Origin: Peribolospora baueri
Taxonomy: Eukaryota > Basidiomycota > Peribolosporomycetes > Peribolosporales > Peribolosporaceae
DNA: 64,000 nt
NCBI GenBank assembly: GCA_029717555.1
Contig: JAMDHS010000005.1
Span: forward strand, 397,954-461,953
Reading direction: 5' to 3'
This document shows, in pieces, positions 23,424 through 33,815 of the stretch. Position numbers and translations under genes: made by a program. Position 1 is the first letter of the stretch; the number at the start of each line of letters is the position of its first letter. The notes below the pieces were generated by a model. It ran no database searches and was not told where the DNA came from. It was given only the letters and a program-made list of their open reading frames with translations.

Positions 23424-23791
23424 GGTGAGAAAAGGGATGAGATGGAAGAGGAAGGTAGTCTTCTTCTCGTCTCGTCTTGTCTCGTCTCGTCCGTCACCTC
23501 TAATTTCATCTACAACTCAGCTGGCAGTCGAAACCTGCGTCGGTCAGGCTCGGCGATGAGCGGCGATAAGTACTTCTCACGCGCCGCGTAGCCATGTTAC
23601 GCGGCCTGGCGCTGCCGCAGCACAAGTGATCGGGCCCATGGATGTCGAGCCCGACGTCGTTCGTTCATCAGAATCGCACGACCAAGAAGTCGCCCGTCAG
23701 GAGAGTGGTGCCAACTTTTCCCCGTCGTCTCGCTTCTACTCTCTTCTAGTTGCACAGCCAGGTCTCGCATAGATTTACCTTATCAGCATCC
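23424..23791. promoter_or_regulatory. Divergent CCT4-UFD1 intergenic/promoter region
   Basis: 368 bp separate the start codons of CCT4 (-) and UFD1 (+), so both promoters lie here. A CTCGT pentanucleotide run sits at about 23464-23489, some 40 nt upstream of the CCT4 start. It may be in its 5' leader. No factor site is asserted. Confidence 0.5.
23464..23489. repeat. CTCGT-type pentanucleotide repeat
   Basis: Several imperfect copies of TCTCG/CTCGT in the CCT4 5' region. The unit resembles pentamer tracts upstream of the GNAT-like gene (33161-33195) and the CDF remnant (57001-57054). Confidence 0.7.
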
Positions 23792-25763
23792 ATGTTTGGC
23801 GGCGATGACGGCCATTTCCCACCTCTCGGCGGGGCTTTCGGAGGATCAAGTTTCGACCCCTTCTCTCGATGGGGTGGAGGTCGTCGCTTCGGGCCACCAG
23901 CCAGAGCATACGATGAGTATCTCAAAGCATACAGCATGGCCATGCTTCCGGGGAGGGAGCGACTCAACGTTAGCTATGGCGGAAAGAGTGAGTTGATGCT
24001 GATTAATATTTCGTGTCGTTCCATCGCCTCTTGTGTGAGCGAAGTGGTGAGCTTCAGCTGACGCCTCGACTCTGTTGTGTCTCTCCCTGTTGTTTCCTTA
24101 GTCATCATGCCCGCATCGTCGCTTTCGCGCTTGAGTGAGTATATGCGGATGAGAGAGTTGGTTGACTCGGGTCTGGTCGATGCTGACACCTGTCCACACC
24201 CGTAGGCGACCTGGAAATCGAGTCTCCGTGGCTTTTCAAACTGCGCAATACTGCCGGGGATGAGACGCGGGAAACGCACGCTGGTGTGCTCGAGTTCATC
24301 GCCGATGAGGGCAATGTTCACCTTCCAGCATGGGTGAGCGTGATCGTGATCGTGCTGCATTCCGCAGACAGATCCTCGGTGGAGGCTTATGCCCCGCATT
24401 CCTGTTACGTTGAAATGTTTTTCAGATGATGAAGCAGCTTCACTTGAACGAAGGCGATCCGATACGCTTGACAGGCGCCACTCTTCCGCAGGGCAAATTT
24501 GTTAAGCTGCAAGCACAGACAGTTGATTTCCTCGAAGTATCAGATCCAAAAGCTGTGTGAGTAGCGTGTTCGCGGTTGGCATTTTCTATGGCTCTACACG
24601 CAAGCTGATCGGGCGGAATCTGCACATGCAGGCTCGAGCAGGCACTCAGGAACTTTTCCACACTCACTCAAGGCGACGTCATCGAGATCATTTACAATTG
24701 CATCACGTTCGAGTTCCTTGTCATGGAGACGCAACCTGAGGGTCCGGGCATCAACATTACGAACACTGATCTGGAGGCGAGTCGATCCGTTCCAGGCCCT
24801 CGATGTCTCAGTACATGCCGCTAACGATGCTTTTCATTGACGGCACGTTTCAGGTCGACTTCGCTGCTCCGAAAGGCTACGTTGAGCCCAAACGAGAACC
24901 GGCACCTCCGCCGCCGACGATGGCGTCCAAGCTGAACATCGACACTGGCTCACGCGAGTCCATCCCGCCTTCTCGAACGTCTACGCCGGCTGGTTCTGTA
25001 GGCAGCTCCGCGCCAGGAGCCAAGGTTTCCACAGGGAGAGAGCTGTTCGCGGGAGGAGGACAGACTTTGAGCGGGAAGAAGATGAAGGGTAGTAGAGTAG
25101 GGAAGCCGATCGAGGAGCTGGACAAGCATAGTCTGGTATATCGAACGGAGTGAGTGGGCGGGTCTTCGAGCGCTCATGCGGCGGCGGCAGCGGAGGGGAA
25201 GCATAGGGAGCTGATGCGTTCCGATTCAACTGCTACCCATTCAACTTTAGTCAACCCCGTGTCGTGACGGCTGACACGCAAACGGGCGAGCGCAAAATGC
25301 CCGCGGCGTTGAATCTGCCCTTCGGAAAGCTATTTTTCGGCTACAACGTCGTCCGGCCCGGGGAAAGTGCTAATGAAAAGGGAAAAGGGAAGGAGGGGGG
25401 GGAAGATCAACAGGCAAGTCTCGCCCTGGACGAGGATGGTTGCAACCTTGAACTGTGAGTGGACGCTGATGCCTGTCTTTCCCTCTTGCTACCTCCATTT
25501 TATTGCAGATCTCCTTCTCAGCCGGTGGCCAGACGTTATCAGGCCGGATGGCTCCAGCCGTCGCGCAACAAAGCCCCCACGCCTCTGCGGCGGGCTCGCC
25601 CGCTCCTCACGCGACGAGGAACAACCTCAACAAACGAGATTCAAACTCCAGTAGCTTTTCTGGTCCTGGGCAAACATTAAGCAGCAGCAAGAGAGAGGTA
25701 GTGGAGATTGATAGCGATGATTACGAGGATTATGAGGACGTCATCGAGATTGACTCGGATTGA
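23792..25763 (+). CDS. UFD1: Ufd1, ubiquitin-binding cofactor of Cdc48/p97
   Basis: Partner of Npl4 that recruits the Cdc48/p97 unfoldase to ubiquitinated clients in ERAD and chromatin turnover. Eight exons join in frame: 23792-23987, 24102-24134, 24206-24333, 24426-24556, 24632-24776, 24854-25149, 25251-25413 and 25509-25763, giving 448 aa. The UT3 domain spans about residues 35-210, with DEYLKAYSMAMLPGR, IIMPASSLSRL, LEIESPWLFKL, VFLEIESP-like blocks and DLEVDFAAPKGYVEP. Two p97-binding SHP-like boxes (FAGGGQTLSG at 25046, FSGPGQTLSS at 25657) and a near-copy (FSAGGQTLSG) follow. The tail carries two SUMO-interaction-like motifs, VVEIDSDD and VIEIDSD. Introns 24777-24853 and 25414-25508 begin with GC rather than GT. 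Both are required to keep the conserved frame. Confidence 0.94.
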
Positions 25764-26149
25764 AGCGGGGTGGTCCAAGTCTAGTCGGGCATTTGAACTG
25801 GGCCGCGTCTGGCGGAGTCGAGGCGAGGCGACCGCAGGGGTCCCTGCGTTTACAGTTTGCGGCGTTCGACTCCGAATGTACAAATAGTTGTTGCAGATAT
25901 GCCGGAGGTCGCCATCCGTCGCGTCGCGAGACTGAGAGTTATCAGGGTGGTACGGTTGGAAGTCGTTCAGGTTGACGTATCAGCAAGGAGACTTAGCGTG
26001 CCCTTTGGCTCTTACGGGGGACGAAAAGATCTGCTAGGTCAGGACATAATCCGAGATTGTCAAACAATTCAAGAAGCGAACAGTCTGCATTCAGTCAAAA
26101 CGACCCGGACCACATCGTCCATCTGCGGGTTCATCTGTCCCATCGAAGT
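25764..26149. other. Convergent intergenic region
   Basis: 386 bp between the UFD1 (+) and YTM1 (-) stop codons, presumably 3' UTR and termination sequence. No gene was recognised. Confidence 0.6.
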
Positions 26150-28070
26150 CTATGTCCCGACCCTAGCTCTATGAACCTGCAAGGAACAATCCTCTCCGCC
26201 GGAAACGATGATCTCGCCATCCCAATCTATGCCCAAGATCTTCTTGCCCAAACCTTCCTTCCTCGGAGCTCTGGGGACGGAGAAGAGAGCCTGTTTGGGG
26301 CTTCGCGTGTCCCAGAGCTTGAGCGTGCCGTCATGGGAAGCGGAGCAGAGGTGGTAGGCTGAAGTGGGGTGTGCACGGACGGAGGTGACGGGGAGGGTGT
26401 GCAGGGAGGGGAAGAGAAGGGAGATGTTCGCAGTGTCTGTGCCGAGAGATGGAAGATGGAGATGTAATGAGTAACCCCGTCGTCGGCCTCTCTGAGTTTG
26501 AAGCCGTTTGTAGCGCTCACCACTTCGCATGTCCCAGACAGCGACGCTTCTGTCAGCATTGCCCGTGACAAGAGTGGTAGACGAATTTGCCATCTGGTCA
26601 AGGTCCCAGATGACCTTATCCGCGCTCTACAGATTATCATAAGCGAAAGGGATCAGAAGAGCGGTGAGAATATGCGCTTCAAGAGCGACATTACTTCCTC
26701 AATGTCAGCTCACCTTAGTCATCGTATTGACCGCATTCTCGACGTCCCACATGCGCACACTGTGATCCCAGCCGGCACTGTATACCGTACCCTCGATAGA
26801 TCCCGCGCTCATGCTCGACCCCTGGTAGAAGATGGCCCTCGACAATCTAGCGGCGTGTCCGGTAGAATGCGCTGTAGTTAAGACCTGCACCGGCGCTTTC
26901 CGCTTCGGGCCTGCACCACCGGCTCCGTTGACGGCCTTTCTTCGCTTTTTCTTCCTCCTTCCTTCGTCCTCTTCGTCCACTCCGTCGTCGCCAGTACTGA
27001 GTGGGAGCCCAGGGGCAGCCTTCTCCTCTTCCACCTCGTCCTCTTCTGGCACGTCCGTGCTCCACACCCCGATCAAGCCGTCCCATCCCGCAGACAACAG
27101 ATGAGACCCGCTGCGAGACGAGGTCACCGATTCAATAGGTTGCGTGTGAAGGTGACAGGAGAAGAGCTGCGTCGCCGATTTGAATGGCGAAGATGACGGG
27201 GAGGAGGACAAGGTCGGGAGTTGGAAGACTCGTACGACTCGATCGTGTCCTGACGAAGCCACCCAGCTTCCCTCTTCAGCCCCTGCTCCTAATGACGCCT
27301 TTCCAGGGATCCAGCACACGTCAGAGACAGGCCCCTCGTGCCCTTTTATCGTATAGAGAACCTCGGAGGTGGGAGAGTATACCCGGACGGCGGCGTCATA
27401 TGAGGCGGCGAGAAAGAACCTTGTAGGTGACGGACAAGCAGAGATGGATGGAAACCCTTAATTAGACGAAGTCAAGGACCCTAGCAATTTAGCAAGAGTT
27501 CCGCTCCGATAAGAAACTTACCCCTTTCGCTGGCAGTCGACGGCAGACACCCAGTCATCGTGCTCAAAGGCGGAGATGTATTCTGGAGGCAGGATAGATT
27601 CGATGTACTCGATGTGTAGAGTAGTTTCCTAGCCAGGGGCATAAGACCAGATACTTTAGCCGCCATCAAACTCCAACAAGCGCATTACACTCAATCCTTC
27701 TGCCCCTAACCCCCTGATCAAGACTTCGCAGCCTCCTGGGGCGCGAAGACCATTGGATCGACACACCGATCACAACCCGGCCGAGCTAAGAAGGAAGAAG
27801 ACTCACATCGCTCAACCCCCTCTCTCTCAGATAAGACCCAAGATCAGTCCTGAGCAGCTGTCCACCAACGACAAAGTCAAACGGAACAGCCTTGTCGAGC
27901 TTGAGAACCGTATTGACAAGCTGAGAGAGATGGAAGCGCTTCCAGTCTTGGGGGATGAGGTACTGGTCATCTGGGATGGCGTAGCGCGCGTTTCGGGTAG
28001 TGAGACGGACTGGGAGCGTACGTGGGGCGGTAGCTCCCTGGACAGCCGTGACTGTCGACGTCGACGCCAT
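26150..28070 (-). CDS. YTM1: Ytm1/WDR12 60S ribosome biogenesis factor
   Basis: Component of the PeBoW/Nop7-Erb1-Ytm1 complex, needed for pre-60S maturation and later removed by the Rea1/Mdn1 AAA+ machine. The N-terminal exon encodes the NLE/ubiquitin-like domain: [49 protein letters not shown]. The next exon reads [20 protein letters not shown] then [14 protein letters not shown]40 repeats follow, including [51 protein letters not shown] and [17 protein letters not shown], ending [17 protein letters not shown]. The acidic, Lys-rich loop between repeats (near 26930-27040) is common in the family. An intron with a GTGAGC donor splits the sixth blade. Confidence 0.95.
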
Positions 28071-28283
28071 CTCTAGAGCCTCTGACTTGGGTGGTGGAAA
28101 GAATGGTCTGCAGGGGAATTTACGTCTAAAGAGGGAACAGAGATCGCTCGAAAAGCTGCGGCAGTAACCCTATTTGAATATACTCCAGTCCAGAATTTAC
28201 ATTAACTCTTAAACGTATCCTACACAGCGCCCAGTGAGGGGGAGACCAGGAAAAGAGGAAAGCGAGGCGGGGCCCGGAGCCTA

Positions 28284-29658
28284 TCATGAAGCGGCGCCTT
28301 GGTCCGGAAGCCGCTCGATTGCGTATCGGTGTTTGGCGACGTACATGAGCGGCACACCCTGGATTAGGAAGACAAAAAGGTATGAGGAGTGAGCGCCGAA
28401 ACAAGGAACAAACGAAAGGAGAGGGGGTACGTTAGGAAACGCACTGGGATCTTCCTAATCCGCCGTCGCAAGTCGCGATCACACGTGGCAACGACGTAGC
28501 ATTTGGCGGCCGTCACACGCTGCACGAGGCAATCGTCTGCGTAGGTGCCCTTGTGCGAGCAGGGCAGACGCTCGAAGCGCGGGTCGCGAGCGACTCTGGT
28601 GAGATAGAACGGAATGAATTGAGCCGGGGGGAAGGGGGACAAAATGAAGGAGGGTTGGCGCGACGAGGTTCATGGTGAGCGAATGTTGAAAACATGCATA
28701 GGGGCCACAAGTAGAGAGATTTCGGGAAACTCACCGGAGAGCGATGCGATACTTTGGACCTAGCTTCTCCAATTCGGCCATGACGCAGTCAGTGATTGTC
28801 GGGATGCCTGTTGAAGGAATGAAGGGTAACGAGCAGGGTCAGCCAGTCCAACCTATTCGGCCAAACCCCATTGAAGGTCCGCCCACAAACGGTACAACTC
28901 CGTACGAGCCCGGCATCACATCCACCGCATGTGAACCTCTAATAACGCACATTTGGCATAAAGACAATCCATCATTCCTTGCACAAGCTCGATCTTATTC
29001 TGCAAGCTGAAGTTGATAAAGTTGGTGTCCACGAGGACCTGGTAGGGTGGGGCGAGGGCGGTATTGTGGGCGAAGAACATGGCGGACGAGATTTGTTGGC
29101 TGTCCGCGATCAGATACGTGCGTGAGAGGTTCGACCGAATGGGGGACAGACGGACCAGGAGACGATGAAGTCGAGCAGATCAGATTATAGGACAGACAGA
29201 TAGTTATAAAGCGTGCAGAGAAGGAGCGGAACAATTCGTTCCTCGTGACGACGAGGGTCAACCACGTATGAGACGCGGGCACTCACACATGACGCACGTC
29301 CTTCTTGGCCTCTTCTTCCTGCTTCTTCTTTTGCTTCTCCTGATTGCTCTTCCTGTGATTATCACATCGGCAGGCAAGGGACGGCAAGTCGTCCGTTGAG
29401 TACGCCTTTTTCCCTCTTGCCCTGCTCCCGAGAGAGAGGAAACAGAGATAGAAGAGGGCGGGAAGAGGAAGCAGCGGAACGCGGCCGCTCACAGTCTGGG
29501 GTCACTGGGATTGATCATCCGCTTGACGAGCGCAAACTTTTTCGTCTTCTTTGTTCTCGTCTGTCCATTAGCGAGAATGGTCCGACAGAATGAAAGTAAA
29601 GGATAAATGTCAGGGTGTTGATCGAGAAGAAGAGAGCCAGAGACGGGGCACGTACCAT
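28284..29658 (-). CDS. FCF1: Fcf1/Utp24 PIN-domain nuclease of the SSU processome
   Basis: Essential PIN-domain endonuclease that cleaves pre-rRNA at sites A1/A2 during 40S biogenesis. The first coding exon is the ATG alone (29656-29658), immediately followed by a GTACGT donor. The second exon (29493-29560) continues [20 protein letters not shown], and the third (29287-29352) is the Lys/Glu-rich [18 protein letters not shown]. The PIN domain is complete: [19 protein letters not shown] (first Asp), [20 protein letters not shown] (Glu), [10 protein letters not shown] and [17 protein letters not shown] (Asp residues). The last exon reads [19 protein letters not shown]. It is divergent from SEN34 with 198 bp between start codons. 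Confidence 0.95.
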
Positions 29659-29856
29659 GTTGAGCCAGTTCGCCAGCGGTCAGTGGTGGTGGTGGTGGCA
29701 AGGAAGACGCGAGGCGGATCGAAATTGAGAAATTTCACGCCTTCGCCGATCACCACCAATTCTGCGGGCAGTTGTGACCGTGACCGTCTCCTCCATCTGG
29801 CTCTGCCCTTTCGCTCCCGCCTGCCATCTTCGTAATACTTTAAAGCTGGCACCAGG
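29659..29856. promoter_or_regulatory. Compact divergent FCF1-SEN34 promoter
   Basis: Only 198 bp separate the start codons of two divergently transcribed RNA-processing genes, so regulatory sequence must be shared or overlapping. A short CCACCACCA (GTGGTGGTG) run lies at about 29682-29698. Confidence 0.55.
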
Positions 29857-31238
29857 ATGGAGGGTGCGACTCGGATACCCATCCAAGTCGTCAACGGGCA
29901 GGGCTACGTCTGGGGCGCCGACGGTAAGTGGGCGATCCTCCTTTCCTTGGGCATTCTTCGCTCACTCGCCCGCTCCCCTCTCTCTCATTCATCCGATTCC
30001 TCTTGATCGCAGATGCAGCGACACTACGCTCAGAGCACCACATCTGTGGCTTGCTGACAGGCTCGCTACCTCAGATTCCGCAACAGAACGTCTTCCTCGG
30101 TTTACCGCTTCAGCTCATGCCGGAGGAGGTGGTGTTATTGGTCGAAAAAGGTGCGTGAACGAGCCGGAGAGCGCTCGCCTCCCTCTCCTTATTCTGCACA
30201 TTGGACTGCCGTTTTTTGGGAAGACGGTTCCTGTCTGACCGGCATGGGGATGGCATTTAACTCCTTTCAAATTCCACCCTTTAGGCATCTGCAGCCTAGT
30301 TGACGATCCAAAAGCGCACCGCTCGCCAACCGGAACCGAAACCGCCGCCTTCCATTCAGAACGAAGAGAGGATATAGCTGCGCAACATGCAGAGGCCATG
30401 AAGGCAGTGGCTGAGAGCAGGAGAAAGTGGGAGAGCGTGGAGAATGACGAGGTTAGGAGGAAGAGGGAGGAGAGGGAGCGTAGGCGGAAGGAGAGGAGAA
30501 AGGCAGCTGGGAATGAGGAGGACGGTTTGCTGTTCGCCGGTGCAAACGACCGAGTAAAAGAAGAGCAGCAGGGGGGTGTGGGGCCAGAGAGCTCGGCGAA
30601 CCTTCCTACACCGGAATCGCTGCAGTCCTCCTCACTGCGCTCAGATGAGCGTCCTATCGCGGACTTTACAAAGTCGCTTCCCTTGGGGACGGCGCAGCAG
30701 CTGTCCTACTCAGTCGTCGTCCAGGGCCCATCCTCCTCCCTGCCTTGGTACGAATCCTCGACGCACGCATATCACACGATTGCAGCGGCGAGAGAAGGAG
30801 GGATTTGGACGTACCCCAACACGGTAGATGAGCGAGCGCGATGCGGCGTGTTTAAAGATCTGTGGGAAAGGGGGTTCTTCATGGGCAATGGGTTGAGGTT
30901 CGGGGGCCACTATTTGGTGTATCCTGGTGAGTGTCTTGGATGCACTCCCTTTATGAGCGGGTCCCTTCTTTTAATGCACCTCGGGCGAGCTGACTTGACG
31001 CCTTTACGCGCTTCTCTTCGCTTGCTTCACCTGCGCTTCAGGCGATCCCCTCCGCTATCACTCCCACTTCACCGCGACGGTCTTCTCAACGCTAACAGCA
31101 TGCATTCCTCCTCTGGACATCGTAGCCCTGGGAAGACTAGGAACGGCAACCAAGAAAGCTCACCTCTTGTGTGGGTGGGATGATGAGAAGAGGGAGACCA
31201 CGTACTTCAGCATCTCTTGGGCTGGGTTCGGTACTTGA
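29857..31238 (+). CDS. SEN34: tRNA-splicing endonuclease catalytic subunit Sen34
   Basis: Cuts the 3' splice site of intron-containing pre-tRNAs within the Sen2-Sen34-Sen15-Sen54 tetramer. Four exons join in frame: 29857-29923, 30013-30150, 30285-30926 and 31042-31238, giving 347 aa. The N-terminal domain is GQGYVWGADDAATLRSEHHI with LMPEEVVLLVEKG. A charged linker (about residues 105-200) rich in Arg/Lys/Glu follows. The nuclease domain is DLWERGFFMGNGLRFGGHYL, VYPGDPLRYHSHFTA and GRLGTATKKAHLLCGW. The Tyr, His and Lys of the catalytic triad are all present. The splice at 30926/31042 falls inside YPGDP, which only reads correctly when the intron is removed. Confidence 0.92.
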
Positions 31239-31444
31239 ATTGTACTTCGGAGCGTTTGGCGCTCTCGAATACCTTATTACCTCTCCTGCACGCTGATAGA
31301 GACCTGTCTGTGAAAACACACCACGTCGTTGCGCTTCCGGGTGAGGAACGATCCTGCCAGCGTCTATCGAGACTCTAAAAACATGCGTATCCATCCGAAT
31401 GCCCGCACCTTCCATCTATACCGTCAAACTATCTATCCGTCTAC

Positions 31445-33059
31445 CTATTCATGATGTCGTAACTGATCGTCGAACCGAAGGGACATCCAAACGTCCTCGC
31501 TTACCCATTCCCACCCGCACCTCTCGAAGAGCCTCCAAGCGGGCTGGTTATCGTTCTCCGAATTCGCATGAACGAGTTGCGTCGCGATTGCAGAAGCAGC
31601 ATCGTCACCCGCATCAGCAGGGAGGTTCCCCGCGTTCATCCGGAGGATGGTCCGAACGGCGTCGTCCAGAGGTATAGACCCTATCTCGTTGATGAGTGAG
31701 ACCAGCTCACAGAACGATGACGCAAGCACCGAGGCGATCTTGGGCATGACGGAGAGAACAATCTGTCTACCTAATGACACGCCCGACATTCGGCGGTAGG
31801 CAGGCAGGGTGTGTAGAGCCGCAATGGAAACTGAGTCACGGGATGGCGTGAAATCAGTCCCTTATTTCAGTCTACGTGTGCGTGCTCGACGGGACGGGGC
31901 GCTGACGGCATAAGACCTCAGCGCCATTCAAAGTCAAGTGGAGACTCGTTTCCGAGGATGGGCACTCACGGTCTTCGTGCGTGACACACCATGCCACGGG
32001 CTTGCAGCCATTTTGTCGGTCTCGAATGGCGCTCGAGACAGCGGCGCGAGTGGCTATGTAGCCTCGAGGGAAGGGAATCTTGTTCGCATTCACGATCTGT
32101 CCGTGGCGAGATATAGAAGCTTCCCAGATGATCAGAACGGGCGCTACCAGCCTTCGTTCAAGGGCCGCCGTGCAATCAACGAAAACGTAATCCATACTCA
32201 CCTCATCCACTCCATCCCCCACGTCGCCTACCTCCCATCGCTCGGTATCAAGAGCAGGCAGATCTACCTTCCGTCCACCAGGTCCTACGTCTACCCGGGT
32301 GACGAACGTACCACAAGGATTATCGTATAAAACGTTCCACCGCTTCCCTTCCCCTTCTTCCCTAAGAGACTGGGCCAAGTTGCCGTCGAGCGCAGAGAAA
32401 TGCAACGTCCGGGGCTTGTCCTCCGGACCCTCACCGCCGTCGACTGGCTCCATCGCCAACGGACCAAGCCATTGCTCGACGGCATTCGAAAAAATGTGAC
32501 AGGTCTCTGCCCATTCTCGCGTCCCCTTGAAACCGGGAGAAGAGAGATGGGGGCCGGTGGAGAAGAAGACGTGGCCACGCAGTCGGTGTCGGCGCGGGTC
32601 GGACACTGGGAGAGAGGGCTGGATAACATGCATGGCCAGGACGATGGCCCAGACAGGATGGCTAGCTTCCGCTGAGGTGTATTCCCCACCGCTTATGGAC
32701 TGCACAGCCGCTGACGTAAAAGAATGAGGGGCGTCTCCGCATATACGAATGCTGTAGCGTGTGACGTACCCTCCCTCGAAGATCTGCCACTGCGGCGGCA
32801 GTGGGGCATCTACGCCCTTATCTGTTCCTCCCTGCTTCGACTTCCCGGGCCAACTGAACCCATCCCTTTCCTGCCCTGAGCCAATGATAAAGCGCGCAAC
32901 GTCGTGATTGACCTTCCTGGCAAAGAAGGAAGAAGCGGTGAAGGGGATCAGAAGCATGTTGCGCATATGCAGAGAGGCGGGGAGGAGCTCCGGGGTGGAA
33001 AGGAGGGCGACGAGTGCTGGGAGCTCGTGGGCCTTCAGAGGCCTGCCGTGGGACCCCAT
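31445..33059 (-). CDS. Putative GNAT-family N-acetyltransferase
   Basis: Two exons (31970-33059 and 31445-31830) join in frame for 491 aa. The C-terminal part resembles a GNAT fold: a beta strand SIAALHTLPAYRR precedes a basic acetyl-CoA-loop-like stretch (MSGVSLGRQIVL). A later VHANSENDNQPAWRLFERCG then W segment matches the V-x-x-x-N-x-x-x-x-x-L(Y/F)-x-x-x-G(F/W) end of GNAT proteins. The first 300 residues show no recognised domain. Insertions separate the GNAT elements more than usual, so the family call is tentative and no substrate is proposed. A CGACTCGACA decamer repeat lies about 100 nt upstream of the start. It is divergent from the RMND1-like gene. Confidence 0.6.
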
Positions 33060-33815
33060 GCCAGCTCGTCTTGGGAAGGACAGGTGATGGTCGAGCGCCA
33101 ACAAGGAAGTGGTGGGGAAACGACGAACGACTCGACTGAAAACTGTTTTAAGAACTCGCACGACTCGACACGACTCGACACGACTCGACACGACATGACT
33201 CCATCGAGTCTTCTTGACTTGCTGCGGTCGCAATCGCTTTCTTACCGTATAGAGGAACCTCACTCTTGCACCTAGCTCCATTCCGATACAGGACCTCCCT
33301 CAGACGACTCGACCCTCCCAATTCCGATCGCGATGCCGACGCAGACCCAAGAGGAAATACGTTGCGCTCTGTTTCGAGTGGAAAGAGAAGATGGGAACCT
33401 CGAGGGTTCCGAAACGTTTATCTCGGACGCTTTGCGTGTCGGAGCTGGAAAGGCTCCGAGGTCACAAGAAGCAGCGAAAGCGAACCCAATCAGGCTGGAC
33501 GGGACCGATTCCCTGCTAGATACTCGACAGGGAGACCGCTAGAGGGACTGGAGGCAGATATGAAGTGCAGGCGTCGCCATGTATTGTCGTGAGATGGTGG
33601 TAGAAGCATGAATATTCACTTTGCTATGGTGGGCCTCGGGGACGATCATCCTCGCCCGTGTAAGTGCCGCAGCTACCACCGAGTTGCACGCAGTTGCATG
33701 GACTACAAACTGAGGCAATCGATCAAGTCAATCGATCAATTGCGATCAATTGCCGGAATCCTCGACGACCCGTCCATCTCCCTCTACGCTTTGGAATCAA
33801 AGCAGTACGACATTC
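33060..33815. promoter_or_regulatory. Divergent intergenic region, GNAT-like/RMND1-like
   Basis: 756 bp between start codons. It holds a decamer tandem repeat (33161-33195) and a short ATCAATTG/ATCGATCAA-rich patch near 33715-33750. No recognisable gene was found; the open frames here are not supported by splice signals or motifs. Confidence 0.45.
33161..33195. repeat. CGACTCGACA decamer tandem repeat
   Basis: Three full copies plus half a copy of the 10-mer CGACTCGACA, itself made of the pentamers CGACT and CGACA. It lies about 100 nt upstream of the GNAT-like start codon. Confidence 0.9.

Noticed and set aside
25455-25508. Canonical GT donor at 25455 as the UFD1 exon 7 end
   Set aside because: It leads to a frame that stops at 25680 and loses the SHP-like and acidic SUMO-motif tail. 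The GCAAGT donor at 25414 preserves them in phase.
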